Positions 17,180-26,112 of a stretch of 64,000 nucleotides of DNA are shown here, in pieces. Each line of letters begins with the position of its first letter. Position 1 is the first letter of the stretch. The translations under genes were made by a program, and so were the position numbers. Source of the DNA: JACQFK01 sp964619955 (GTDB lineage Bacteria; Planctomycetota; MHYJ01; JACPRB01); contig CAZUJF010000022.1 of NCBI GenBank assembly GCA_964619955.1, forward strand, positions 1-64,000, read 5' to 3'. Below the pieces are notes generated by a model that saw only the letters and a program-made list of their open reading frames with translations, did not search any database and had not been told where the DNA came from.

Positions 17180-18229
17180 ATGGCCAAGTACGACTATCGC
17201 GGCATCATCCATGTCCATTCCACCTACTCCGACGGGACGGGGGACATGGAGGAGATCGCCAAGGCCGCGAACGATGCGGGCGTGGATTTCGTCCTGATGA
17301 CGGACCACGACCAGATGAAGCCCATGGAGGAAGGCCAGGAGAAGTGGGCCGGCAGCGCGCTGATCCTCTGCGGCACCGAGATCACCCCCGCGAAGAACCA
17401 CTACCTCGCGTTCGGCGAGAAGAAGCTCAAGGACGCCGGCAAGCTCAAGGACAAGAGCCCGCAGGAAGTCATCGACGCCGTGAACGAGCAGGGCTGGTTC
17501 GGGTTCATCGCGCATCCCGACCATCTCGGGACTCAGAAGTACGGCGTGCCGAGCTACCGCTGGGAGGACTGGAACGTCAGGAACTATACCGGCATCGGGG
17601 TCTGGGACCTCATGACCGACTGGCAGGCGCAGCTCGACCGCGACGACGTCTCGATGGAGGTCTACACCGAATTCGAGGACTGGCTCACCGGCCCGCGCAT
17701 CGAGACGCTCAAGCGCTGGGACGATCTCAACAAGGTGTCGAAGGTCGTCGGCATCGGCGAGGTCGACAACCACAAGTACAAGAAGGAGCACGAGGGGAAG
17801 ACGCTCGAGATCTTCCCCTACGAGACCGCGTTCAAGACGATCACCAACCACATCCTGCTCGACAAGCCCCTCGAAAAGGATTTCAAGAAGGCGAAGAAGC
17901 AGGTCCTCGAGGCGGTCCGCCACGGCAGCCTCTACATCTCGTTCGACTGGTGGGACGACCCCGTCGACTTCTCGTTCGAGATCGACAACGGCACGAAGGT
18001 CGCCGGCATGGGCGACAGCATCGAGCTCGGGGAGAAGACGGAGCTGGTCGCGACGTTCCCGCAGGAGGGCCTGCTGAACGTCTACAAGAACGGCGAATCG
18101 ATCCTCGAGACCGAGGGCGACGAAATCCTCATCGACATCACCGAGCCGGGCGCGTACCGGGTCGAGGCGATGCGGAACGACATCGTCTGGATCCTGTCGA
18201 ACAACATCTACGTGACGGCGCCGAAGTAA
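17180..18229 (+). CDS. PHP-domain metal-dependent phosphoesterase
   Basis: The 349-residue protein opens with HVHSTYSDGTG (His11, His13), the first metal motif of PHP proteins. TDHD (41-44), CGTEITPAKNHYL, AHPDHLG and the VGIGEVDNHK segment follow as the remaining metal sites. After the catalytic domain a C-terminal beta-rich part (about 265-349) resembles an Ig-like accessory domain. No signal peptide is present, so it appears cytoplasmic, although it directly follows a lipoprotein gene. The substrate is unknown; PHP members include polymerase-associated, histidinol-phosphate and nucleotide phosphatases. Confidence 0.8.
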   Translation: MAKYDYRGIIHVHSTYSDGTGDMEEIAKAANDAGVDFVLMTDHDQMKPMEEGQEKWAGSALILCGTEITPAKNHYLAFGEKKLKDAGKLKDKSPQEVIDAVNEQGWFGFIAHPDHLGTQKYGVPSYRWEDWNVRNYTGIGVWDLMTDWQAQLDRDDVSMEVYTEFEDWLTGPRIETLKRWDDLNKVSKVVGIGEVDNHKYKKEHEGKTLEIFPYETAFKTITNHILLDKPLEKDFKKAKKQVLEAVRHGSLYISFDWWDDPVDFSFEIDNGTKVAGMGDSIELGEKTELVATFPQEGLLNVYKNGESILETEGDEILIDITEPGAYRVEAMRNDIVWILSNNIYVTAPK

Positions 18230-18286
18230 GCGGGTTTGGGGGTGGCAGTTCGTGGCTGGTAGCCGGTAGTCTGGGAAACCCCGCCC

Positions 18287-19150
18287 CTATTCCGCCGACT
18301 TGAGCCCGTTCACCCAGGCGCGCCAGGATTCCTCCAGCGCCGCCAGGCTGCGGCCGGTGCTCCGCTCCAGGGCCGCGCGGCCCGTGGAATCCTCCGCGAA
18401 GGCCCCCTTGAAGCTCTTGTAGAAGGGGATCAGTTCGCCGCGCTCCTGGAGGTAGAGGCAAAGATAGCGCGCGGTGGCGTAGTTCACGCCGCGGTCGTCG
18501 CCGTAAAAGCGGTCGGAGGACTGGCGCAGGAGGTCCTCCAGGGACACGGCCCGCGCCGTCCCGAACGCCGCCTTCAGGCCGGAGAGGCGCCAGTTCACCA
18601 GACCCGTCATCGCGCCGTCCCGTTCGATCGACTGTTCGTAGAGCGAGGCGAAGCCCTCGTTGAACCAGCTCGGCGCGCCGGGCAGGTCCTCCCCGAGCAG
18701 CGGATGCACGAGTTCGTGGGCGAGCGTCCCCGTCCCCGTCGAGATGTTCATGACCATCTTGCGCTCGCGGGCCATGTAGAAGCCGTAGGGGGTCGCGGGC
18801 GGGCGCTCGTACGCCGCGCGGCAGTAGGCCTCGTAGCTTTCCTTGTCCTTGAAGAGGTAGACGCGCAGGGGCCGCTCCGGCCGCCGCGTGAAGAAGTGCG
18901 TGTAGAGGTGCCGCGTCATGCGGGAGACCGTGGCCCGGTAGGAGACGAGGCTGTCCGCCGTGTCGTTGGTGGCGATCCAGAAGGCGTCCTCGAGGCGTTC
19001 GATGAGGAAGCCCTCCCCGAGCTCGCGCCGGATCTCCCGCCGGATCGCGAGCTCCTCCTCCTCCGAGCGGGGCAGGGCCTCCATGCACTGGGGGAGCGGG
19101 GGGGTGCAGCCGGAAACGAACAGGAGTCCGAGGGCTGCGAGCATCCTCAC
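18287..19150 (-). CDS. Lipoprotein zinc metallopeptidase (gluzincin type)
   Basis: The 287-residue protein has a lipobox-like signal LLFVSGC (Cys15). A zinc motif HELVH at 145-149 is followed 16 residues later by WFNEGFASL, whose Glu165 is the expected third ligand. This is the layout of MA-clan peptidases with an NEGFA motif, including the DUF1570-like proteins common in Planctomycetes. Downstream helices (about 205-285) form the usual all-helical tail. It is likely anchored in the envelope facing the periplasm. It is divergent from fruK, with 32 bases between starts. Confidence 0.8.
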   Translation of the reverse strand: MRMLAALGLLFVSGCTPPLPQCMEALPRSEEEELAIRREIRRELGEGFLIERLEDAFWIATNDTADSLVSYRATVSRMTRHLYTHFFTRRPERPLRVYLFKDKESYEAYCRAAYERPPATPYGFYMARERKMVMNISTGTGTLAHELVHPLLGEDLPGAPSWFNEGFASLYEQSIERDGAMTGLVNWRLSGLKAAFGTARAVSLEDLLRQSSDRFYGDDRGVNYATARYLCLYLQERGELIPFYKSFKGAFAEDSTGRAALERSTGRSLAALEESWRAWVNGLKSAE

Positions 19151-19182
19151 GGAAGCAGTATACAGGGTATGATTCCGGGTCG

Positions 19183-20115
19183 ATGATCCTCACCCTGACC
19201 CCGCATCCGGCGCTCGACTACACCCTCCGCCTCGACGCGGTCGAGATCGGACGGCGCGGCCGCTACCGCGATCCGAAGATCGACCCTTCCGGCAAGGGCG
19301 TCAATGCGTCCCGCCTGCTGCGGCGGATGGGCGCTCCGACGCTCGCGCTGGGGTTCAGCGCCGGGCACACCGGGGCGATCCTGGAGGCGGAACTCACGCG
19401 GGAGGGCGTCGCCCACGAATTCCTGCGCGTGGAGGGCCTCACCCGCATCAACGTGACGCTGCTGACGGGCGCCGAGGGGACGGCGACGCATCTGCACGGC
19501 CCCGGGAGCGCCGTGTCCGCCGCGGACGTGGCGGCGCTGCTGCACCTCGTGTCGTCGCGGCTCGCGGGGGCGAAGGCGCTGCTGCTCTCGGGGAGCCTGC
19601 CGCCGGGCATGCCCGACGCCGCCTGCGCGGACCTGGTCCGGCTCGCGCGCGAGGCGGGGGTGCCCTCGATCGTGGACATGGAGGGCGGCCCGCTGCTCGA
19701 GGCGCTGAAGGAGCGTCCCTCCATCGTCAAACCCAACCGCCTGGAGGCGGAGCGGTTTGCGGGGCGTCCGTTGACCACGGAGGCGGAGATCCTGGAAGCG
19801 GCGGATCGATTGATCGCCGCGGGCGCCGGCTCGGTGGTGATCACGAACGGCGCCGAGGGGGCGCTGGCGCTGAGCGGCGGCCGGGTCTGGAAGGTCTCCG
19901 CCCCGCGCGAAGCGGTCGTGCGCGCCGTGGGGGCGGGCGACTCGTTCGCGGCGGGACTGGCGCTGGGGATCTCGCGGGGCCTGGACTTCACGGAAGCCCT
20001 GCGCCTCGCGGCCGCGGCAGGGGCGGCCACGGCGCGGGCGCCGGGATCGGGACTCGGGAGTGCCGGGGACGTGGAGCGCCTGCGGGACCAGGTCCAGGTC
20101 AGACCGCTTCGTTGA
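19183..20115 (+). CDS. fruK: 1-phosphofructokinase / PfkB-family sugar kinase
   Basis: The 310-residue PfkB-family kinase starts TLTPHPALDYT, the form typical of 1-phosphofructokinase and tagatose-6-phosphate kinase. GKGVNASRLL, the FSAGHTG turn, SGSLPPG and the catalytic GAGDSFAAG (about 257) are all in place. The best guess is phosphorylation of fructose 1-phosphate to fructose 1,6-bisphosphate; no PTS fructose transporter is beside it, so another phosphorylated sugar is possible. A TATGAT hexamer lies 9 bases before the ATG (19168-19173), suggesting a leaderless transcript. The end overlaps the opposite glycosyltransferase by 17 bases. Confidence 0.82.
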   Translation: MILTLTPHPALDYTLRLDAVEIGRRGRYRDPKIDPSGKGVNASRLLRRMGAPTLALGFSAGHTGAILEAELTREGVAHEFLRVEGLTRINVTLLTGAEGTATHLHGPGSAVSAADVAALLHLVSSRLAGAKALLLSGSLPPGMPDAACADLVRLAREAGVPSIVDMEGGPLLEALKERPSIVKPNRLEAERFAGRPLTTEAEILEAADRLIAAGAGSVVITNGAEGALALSGGRVWKVSAPREAVVRAVGAGDSFAAGLALGISRGLDFTEALRLAAAAGAATARAPGSGLGSAGDVERLRDQVQVRPLR

Positions 20116-21073
20116 GCGCCGCCTGGACGGCCTCCCACCAGCGGGGGAAGACGGCCGCCACCGAATAGACCGACTCCGCCCGCGCGCGGGAGGCCGCGCC
20201 GTCCATCGTCAGCGCGCGGGCGATGCCGCCCTCCCAGTCCTCCGTCGTCACGCCGCACCCGCCCACGATCTCCGCATTGACGCCGACCGGACTCGCGACG
20301 ACCGGCAATCCGCACGCCAGGTACTGCAGCAGCTTGAAGCCGCATTTGCCGCGGTTCCACTCGTCGTCCGGCAGCGGCATGATCCCCACGGCGGCGTTGC
20401 GCAGCGCCTCCACCTCCGTCTCGCGGCTCCAGGGGACGTACTCGCATTCGAAATCCGGCCGGGCGTTGCAGACGACGCGCAACGGGGCGCGGATGCGGGC
20501 CCGGACGGCTTTCAACGCCGGCAGGTTTTCGCGGCTGCCGGTCCAGACCACCGTGCGGCCGTCGCGGACGCCGGGCGTCCAGCGGTCGGTGTCCACCGGC
20601 GTGGGCACCACGCTGACCCGGGACGTGTGCTGCCGCGCCCAGGCGGCGAGCGTTTCGTTGCCGGCAATCACGCGCGTCGCGCGACGGCAGATCTCCGCGA
20701 TGGCTTCGGGCCGCCTGAGGTGGAGGGCGTCGTCGAAGTCGAAGATCGAGCGCGGCGCGAGCTTCATCGCCCAGCGCTCGAGGCGGGGCGTGAGGGACGT
20801 CAGGAGTTCGCGCTCGAGATAGACGAGGTCGTGCAGCGGGGCCCGCGCGATCGCGCCGAGCCGGCTGAAGAGTTTCGCGGCGAAGATCGCGGGGCCGAAG
20901 AGGCGGCCGGCGAAGGGGAGGTCGGTCGTGCTGAAGGACTTGGGCGGACGGCAGGGCGCGAGGCTCGCGCGGGCGGCGTCCTTCAGGCGGGGGAGATACT
21001 GCATCACGCGGAAGCGGGAGGAGGGGACGTCCCGGCCCGAGGTGAGGAAGAGGATCTTCGGACGGGCGCTCAT
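20099..21073 (-). CDS. Glycosyltransferase, GT4-like
   Basis: The 324-residue protein starts with a Rossmann-like LFLTSGRDVPSSRFRV and has IFDFDDALHLRRPE and VIAGNETLAAWA in the middle. The C-terminal half has VVWTGSRENLPAL and GFKLLQYLACGLPVVASPVG, the donor-binding region of GT-B glycosyltransferases. The E-x7-E motif is not clear. No membrane segment is present. The acceptor is unknown; a surface polysaccharide or lipid is likely by family. Its ATG overlaps the mnmG stop on the same strand by 4 bases? The order is mnmG first, then this gene, so translation is probably coupled. Confidence 0.75.
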   Translation of the reverse strand: MSARPKILFLTSGRDVPSSRFRVMQYLPRLKDAARASLAPCRPPKSFSTTDLPFAGRLFGPAIFAAKLFSRLGAIARAPLHDLVYLERELLTSLTPRLERWAMKLAPRSIFDFDDALHLRRPEAIAEICRRATRVIAGNETLAAWARQHTSRVSVVPTPVDTDRWTPGVRDGRTVVWTGSRENLPALKAVRARIRAPLRVVCNARPDFECEYVPWSRETEVEALRNAAVGIMPLPDDEWNRGKCGFKLLQYLACGLPVVASPVGVNAEIVGGCGVTTEDWEGGIARALTMDGAASRARAESVYSVAAVFPRWWEAVQAALNEAV

Positions 21074-22812
21074 CGCAGGTGGACCATGAGGAGTTGCAGG
21101 TCCGCGGGAGTCACGCCCGCGATGCGGGAGGCCTGTCCGAGCGAGCGCGGACGGATCTTGAGCAGCTTCTCGCGGGCCTCCCAGCGCAGGTGTTTCAGGC
21201 CGGCGTAGTCGAATTTGTCGGGGATGCTCTTGTCCTCGAGGCGGCGGAAGCGCTCGACCTGCGTGGCCTGGCGCCGGATGTAGCCCTCGTACTTGAGCTC
21301 GATGTCGACCTGTTCGGCGATCGCGGGGGCCAGGCCGGGGCGGATTTCGTGGATCAGCGATTCGGGACGACGCAGCAGACGGTCCTTGCCGCTCTTGCGG
21401 AGTTCGGCATGGGTTTCCGCGATGGCCGTCTCCTTGGCGTCATAGGCCGAGCGGTCCTTCAGGAGCCCGAGCTCGAAGGCCTTGGGCATGAGGCGCCGGT
21501 CCGCGTTGTCGCTGCGCAGCAGGAGCCGGTATTCGGCCCGCGACGTGAACATGCGGTAGGGTTCGCGGTGTTCGAGGCGGATGAGGTCGTCGATCATGAC
21601 GCCGATGTAGGCTTCGTCGCGGCGCAGGATGAAGGGCGGGCGCCGCTGGAGGGCGAGGGCGGCGTTGATGCCGGCGACCAGTCCCTGTCCGCCCGCCTCC
21701 TCGTAGCCGCTCGTCCCGTTGAGCTGGCCCGCGAAGTAGAGCCCGGACACGAGTTTGGTTTCGAGCGTCGGATGCAGCTGGTGGGGCGGCGCATAGTCGT
21801 ACTCGACCGCGTAGCCGTAGCGCAGGAACTCCGCGTGCTCCAGTCCCGGGATCGTATGGATGAAGGCCTCCTGGACGTCGGGCGGCGTGGAGGTCGAGGT
21901 GCCGTTGACGTAGATGGACTCGCCGTCGAGCGTTTCGGGTTCGAGGAAGATCTGGTGGCGGTCCTTCTCGGCGAAGCGGACGACCTTGTCCTCGATGGAC
22001 GGGCAGTAGCGCGGGCCGACGGAGCTGATCTGGCCGGAGTACATGGGCGCGCGGTGCAGGTTGGCGCGGATGATCTCGTGGGTGAGTTCGCGGGTCCAGG
22101 TGATCCAGCAGGGCACCTGCCGCTGCGGAAGCGTGGTGGTGAAGTGGGAGAAGGGGACGGGCACGGGGTCGCCGTGCTGGAGCTTCGTCTTGGAGAAGTC
22201 GAGGCTGCTGCGGCGCAACCGGGCGGGCGTGCCGGTCTTGAGGCGGCCGATTTCGAAACCGAGGCGGCGGAGGCCGTCGCTCAGGGTTTCCGCGCTGGGT
22301 TCGCCGATGCGGCCTCCTGTGCGCTGCTCTTCGCCGCAGTGCTGGACGGCTTTGAGGAAGGTACCGGTGGTCAGGATGACGGCGTTGGCGCGGTAGGTGG
22401 CGAGACGGCCCCTGACGCCGACGCAGCGGCCGTCTTCGACGACGAGGTCCTCGGCGGCGTCCGCCGTGAGCGTGATCCGGGTTTCGCGGGCGAGCAGCGC
22501 GGACATGCGCTGTTCGTAAAGGTCCTTGTCGCACTGGGCGCGGGGGGAGCGGACGGCGGGGCCCTTGCCTGTGTTGAGCATGCGGAACTGGATGGCGGTG
22601 GCGTCGGTGGCGCGTCCCATCTCGCCGCCGAGCGCGTCGATCTCCCGGATCATCTGGCCCTTGGCGAGGCCGCCCATGGCGGGATTGCAGGAGAGGCGGC
22701 CGCAGGCGGCGGGGTCCAGCGTCAGGACGAGCGTCTCATGGCCCATGCGGGCGCAGGCGAGGGCGGCCTCGATCCCCGCGTGGCCGGCGCCGACCACGAT
22801 GACGTCGTGCAT
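21070..22812 (-). CDS. mnmG: tRNA uridine-5-carboxymethylaminomethyl modification enzyme MnmG
   Basis: MnmG, with MnmE, modifies the wobble uridine of certain tRNAs using FAD. The 580-residue protein begins HDVIVVGAGHAG (FAD loop, 8-13). It has the family signatures GRLSCNPAMGGLAKGQ, IQFRMLNTGKGPAVRSPRAQ and, near the end, IRPRSLGQASRIAGVTPADLQLL. I chose the ATG at 22812 because it gives the family start; the open frame further upstream encodes nothing similar. The protein is shorter than E. coli MnmG (about 630). mnmE is not in the window. The stop overlaps the glycosyltransferase start by four bases (ATGA). Confidence 0.95.
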   Translation of the reverse strand: MHDVIVVGAGHAGIEAALACARMGHETLVLTLDPAACGRLSCNPAMGGLAKGQMIREIDALGGEMGRATDATAIQFRMLNTGKGPAVRSPRAQCDKDLYEQRMSALLARETRITLTADAAEDLVVEDGRCVGVRGRLATYRANAVILTTGTFLKAVQHCGEEQRTGGRIGEPSAETLSDGLRRLGFEIGRLKTGTPARLRRSSLDFSKTKLQHGDPVPVPFSHFTTTLPQRQVPCWITWTRELTHEIIRANLHRAPMYSGQISSVGPRYCPSIEDKVVRFAEKDRHQIFLEPETLDGESIYVNGTSTSTPPDVQEAFIHTIPGLEHAEFLRYGYAVEYDYAPPHQLHPTLETKLVSGLYFAGQLNGTSGYEEAGGQGLVAGINAALALQRRPPFILRRDEAYIGVMIDDLIRLEHREPYRMFTSRAEYRLLLRSDNADRRLMPKAFELGLLKDRSAYDAKETAIAETHAELRKSGKDRLLRRPESLIHEIRPGLAPAIAEQVDIELKYEGYIRRQATQVERFRRLEDKSIPDKFDYAGLKHLRWEAREKLLKIRPRSLGQASRIAGVTPADLQLLMVHLR

Positions 22813-22837
22813 GGGAGGATTATAGGGTTGCCGGCGA

Positions 22838-24004
22838 TTAACGGGCCTTGAGGTGGTAGATCTTTCCGTCAAAGGAGGAGAAATAGACCTCGCCGTCCGC
22901 ATCTTCGCCGAAGATCGCGATCTGTTTGCCGGGGAGCGTGAGGAGCAGTTTGGGCGCCGATGCCTGCTTGCCGTCCCAGCGCAGCCCCCAGAGATTGCCC
23001 GTGACGAAATCGCCGTAGAGGTAGACCCCGTCGAGCGCCGGCTGCTTCTTGCCCCGGTACACGCAGCCGCCGGTGATCGATTTCGCGACACCGTGGTCGT
23101 GTTCCACGAGCGGATCGGTGAAGGGGCCGGCTCCTTCGGGCGCCTTGCCCTGCGCGGGAGGCTTGTCGGCCTTGAATTCGTGGAAGGATTCGCGGACGTT
23201 CCAGCCGTAATTGCCGCCTTTGCGGACGATGTTCACTTCCTCCCACTTTTCCTGGCCGACGTCGCCGGACCAGAGTTCGCCGGTCTTGCGGTCGAAATGG
23301 AAGCCCCAGGGGTTGCGCCAGCCGAGGGACCAGATCTCGGGGCGGTAGCCGGCCTTGCCGACGAAGGGATTGTCCCGGGGGATGCCATAGGGCTGGTTCG
23401 CACGCGGATTCTGGTCGACGTCGATGCGCAGGAACTTGGCCAGCAGGGTGTCGGTCTTCTGGCCGTTGCCGTGGGGGTCGTTGCCCATGCCGCCGTCCCC
23501 CAGGCCGAGGTAGAGGAACCCGTCGGGCCCGAACTGGATCACGCCGCCGTTGTGGTTTTCGTAGGGTTGGGGGATCTCGAGGATCGGACGTTCCTCGCCG
23601 AGTTTTTCCCCGGAGGCGTCCGCTTTGAACTCGGCGAGCACGTTGCGGCGTCCGGAGGCATCCTTGGGATCCTTGGGTTTGTCCGAGGTGGAGTACTGGA
23701 GGAAGATGCGCCGGTTCTCCTTGTACTTCGGGTGGAAGGCGATGCCCAGGAGGCCTTCTTCGTTGCCGCGGGTGCGGATCTTCGGGCCGAGGTCGAGCGC
23801 GACGCGGGCCTCCTTGGAGCCGGCGCCGTCGGGGAGGACCTTGACGAGCCCCGAGTGCTGTTCGATGACGAAGAGGCGGCGGCTGCCGTCGGGCGGCGCG
23901 GCGATGCCGACGACGCGGTCGAACTTCATCCCCGGGAAGGCGTCGACCGCGTCGACATCGGGGATCGGGCCGTTCTGGAGCAGGAGCAGAAGGGCGATCA
24001 GCAT
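22838..24004 (-). CDS. Secreted PQQ-type glucose/sorbosone dehydrogenase-like protein
   Basis: From the ATG at 24004 the protein is 388 residues. An AAAGGA ribosome-binding sequence stands 5-6 bases ahead, so this start is better than the longer frame to 24079. A short hydrophobic signal (MLIALLLLLQ) leads into a beta-propeller with GSDH-family signatures: GLLGIAFHPKY, YENHNGGVIQFGPDGFLYLGLGDGG, EIWSLGWRNPWGF, GDVGQEKWEEVN and GGNYGWN. Such enzymes oxidise aldose sugars or sorbosone with PQQ in the periplasm; many relatives are of unknown specificity. No PQQ synthesis gene is in the window. It lies 25 bases upstream of mnmG on the same strand. Confidence 0.85.
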   Translation of the reverse strand: MLIALLLLLQNGPIPDVDAVDAFPGMKFDRVVGIAAPPDGSRRLFVIEQHSGLVKVLPDGAGSKEARVALDLGPKIRTRGNEEGLLGIAFHPKYKENRRIFLQYSTSDKPKDPKDASGRRNVLAEFKADASGEKLGEERPILEIPQPYENHNGGVIQFGPDGFLYLGLGDGGMGNDPHGNGQKTDTLLAKFLRIDVDQNPRANQPYGIPRDNPFVGKAGYRPEIWSLGWRNPWGFHFDRKTGELWSGDVGQEKWEEVNIVRKGGNYGWNVRESFHEFKADKPPAQGKAPEGAGPFTDPLVEHDHGVAKSITGGCVYRGKKQPALDGVYLYGDFVTGNLWGLRWDGKQASAPKLLLTLPGKQIAIFGEDADGEVYFSSFDGKIYHLKAR

Positions 24005-24183
24005 GAAGGATCCTTTCGGGTTCAGAGCGTAGAGAAAGAGGCAGTTTGCCGCAACTGCTTTCTGGATGGGGAAATTCACATTCTTCTTTTCTTTAGGTCA
24101 TGCATAGTCTATATAGAGCGCCGCCCCATCTCTTGTGAGGCGGGGGTGGCCGGGTTTCGGCACAAGCGCAAAGGGAGGCTTTG

Positions 24184-26031
24184 ATGCAAGCGGTTCGTTT
24201 CGGATGGATGTGGCCGGGCACGAAAGTGCTGCTGGCTCTGGCGGCGGCGTTCGTCATTCCCGCATGCGGGACCGGCGACGACGGCCTTGCGGGCACGGAC
24301 GGCACGAACGGGACGGACGGCCTGACGGCCAATCCCCCGGCGGCCTGGTCGGCCCCGGCCAACCTGTCGAACCAGGTGATCCCCTATAACTCTTATGCCT
24401 ACGGTCAGCAGGCGGTTTTCTCGTCCGACGGCCGGATGCACGTCGTGTACTACGGCTACAATCCCGACAACGACTCGGATCAGCTCTTCTACACGAACGC
24501 CGCGCCTCCTTATGAGACGTGGTCGTCGCCGGTCCTGGTGAGCCAGACCGACGACACGCCGGACGTCTTCGACCTGACGGCGGGTGAGGACGGGACGGCG
24601 CAGATCGCGTTTGCCCGCTATTTCTACACGGGGATGTCGGATGCGACCGAGTTGGTGCATGTCGCGAACACCCCGGGTGCGCTGCTGACGTTCACGGAGA
24701 CGCAGGTCTTCGTGGAGCCGCTCTATACCAGCGCCATCAATTCCACCCGGATTCTCATGCGTGGCTCCGTGGCGCATGTGGTCTGGGGGCTGTACACCGG
24801 TGAGTACGACGACTACTACTACAGCAACAGTGCCGTGTCGGGCGGCTGGCCCACGCTGGCGCCCACGCTGGTGGAGGCTCCAAGCCGCGACATCTATTCC
24901 AAGCACTACACCTTCGCGAAAGACGCCTCCGGGAAGCTCCACCTCGCGTACTATTACGACAATTCGTCGCGCGAGGTCCGCTACCGCTCGATCGCTTCGG
25001 GCGCGGGCTCGTTCAGTCTGCCCCAGTCCGTGAGCGACTCCTCCGAGAGCACCATCACGATCGAGGACGGCGCCCCCATCGTGCAGTTCGACGGGAGCAA
25101 CAACGTGTTCGTGTTCTACAAGCGCTGGGACGCGGCGTCCTACCCCTGGCGCGCCATCCTGATGAACAGCAAGTCGGCCGCCGGCAGCTTCGCGGCCGCC
25201 AGCGAGACGGTCGTGACGGAGTCGCCGAACGGAGACGAGATTCCGTCTTTCGGCAGCGGCAACGATTGGGCGGGCATCGTGGACGTCCAGGTGACGTCCG
25301 CGGGCGCCGTCCACGCGGCCTGGAGGAGTGACGACGACGGTACCACGAACTTCGGCTACCCGGTCTACTACCGATACAAGGCCCCCGGGGTGAATCCTGC
25401 GAGCGGCTGGGACGAGGCCCAGGTGGCTGCTTATAGCACCTCTGCGGACGGCGCGAGCGCTTCTTCCGGTGCGTTCCGCTCGGTCCTCGTTCGTCCTGCA
25501 ACCGGTGGAGACGTCAATATCTTCTACTCGGAGTCGGTGGGATTCTTCGGCCCCACCCTGTACTCCCTGATGCACGCGTTCAAGCCGGTGGGCGAAGCTG
25601 CTTTCCGCAATGGGGGGAATGTCAGCGGGCCGACAAACGTCGCTGGCGGGACCGGCGCGTTTGGATCGGCAGCTACGAACTACTTCGTGGACGCCGGAGT
25701 GGACGAGAACGGGCTCCCCTATGTGCTCATGGAGACGTTCTACATGAGCGGTTTCAACAGCATAAGCCTCTCGTACACGCATCGCTGGGCCAACCAGTGG
25801 ATCGCAGGGGTGGACGTGAACGGGGTGAACGTTATCGGAACGGATGACGGATATGACGTCTGGTCCGGCCATGATCCGGACGGGCGTCTGCATGTGCTGT
25901 GGCGCCAGGTGACGGACCCGTTCAATTCCTACGCCGAAGATGTGATGCATTCGAACACGCTGGTGGAATCTCAGACGTTCTGGGGCCGTATCGGGTTCTC
26001 GAACTATTCCCCGTTTGGCGGCGGCCCGTAA
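24184..26031 (+). CDS. Exported beta-propeller-like lipoprotein, unknown function
   Basis: The 615-residue protein starts at the ATG after GGGAGG. A signal segment (about 10-28) ends in a lipobox-like IPAC, followed by a short GTDGTNGTDG linker. The rest is rich in Tyr, Ser, Asp and Gly with repeated blocks like VHVVWG, LHLAYYYDNS, VHAAWRSDDDG and LHVLWRQV. This pattern of a W or Y after V-H/L-H repeats is typical of sialidase-like (BNR) or other multi-bladed propellers. No catalytic motif is recognised. Base composition is visibly less GC-extreme than in its neighbours, common for secreted proteins. The AT-rich gap before it (24080-24183) probably holds divergent promoters. Confidence 0.6.
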   Translation: MQAVRFGWMWPGTKVLLALAAAFVIPACGTGDDGLAGTDGTNGTDGLTANPPAAWSAPANLSNQVIPYNSYAYGQQAVFSSDGRMHVVYYGYNPDNDSDQLFYTNAAPPYETWSSPVLVSQTDDTPDVFDLTAGEDGTAQIAFARYFYTGMSDATELVHVANTPGALLTFTETQVFVEPLYTSAINSTRILMRGSVAHVVWGLYTGEYDDYYYSNSAVSGGWPTLAPTLVEAPSRDIYSKHYTFAKDASGKLHLAYYYDNSSREVRYRSIASGAGSFSLPQSVSDSSESTITIEDGAPIVQFDGSNNVFVFYKRWDAASYPWRAILMNSKSAAGSFAAASETVVTESPNGDEIPSFGSGNDWAGIVDVQVTSAGAVHAAWRSDDDGTTNFGYPVYYRYKAPGVNPASGWDEAQVAAYSTSADGASASSGAFRSVLVRPATGGDVNIFYSESVGFFGPTLYSLMHAFKPVGEAAFRNGGNVSGPTNVAGGTGAFGSAATNYFVDAGVDENGLPYVLMETFYMSGFNSISLSYTHRWANQWIAGVDVNGVNVIGTDDGYDVWSGHDPDGRLHVLWRQVTDPFNSYAEDVMHSNTLVESQTFWGRIGFSNYSPFGGGP

Positions 26032-26057
26032 GCGGTTGTCCGCATCCCTGTAATCAA

Positions 26058-26090
26058 GGGGGAGGAGGTCCCGGGGGGACCTCCTCCCCC
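26058..26090. other. Perfect 14-bp hairpin without a T tract
   Basis: The arms 26058-26071 (GGGGGAGGAGGTCC) and 26077-26090 are exact reverse complements with a five-base loop, 27 bases after the stop of the propeller lipoprotein and 22 bases before the next ATG. No T run follows. It could end transcription with Rho, protect the 3' end, or regulate the HEAT-repeat gene, since its left arm contains GGAGG. Confidence 0.6.
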
Positions 26091-26112
26091 GCGCAATTCC
26101 CGGAGGTCTGCG

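Noticed and set aside
18230..18286. Possible terminator between the PHP and peptidase genes
   Set aside because: The 57 bases are G-rich but form no long stem and have no T tract.
22813..23091. N-terminal extension of mnmG
   Set aside because: The extra 93 residues are Arg/Ser-rich, lie opposite the end of the dehydrogenase-like gene, and MnmG starts with the FAD loop right after the chosen ATG.
24109..24116. Palindrome CTATATAG as an operator
   Set aside because: Only eight bases within an AT-rich divergent promoter region; too short to support.
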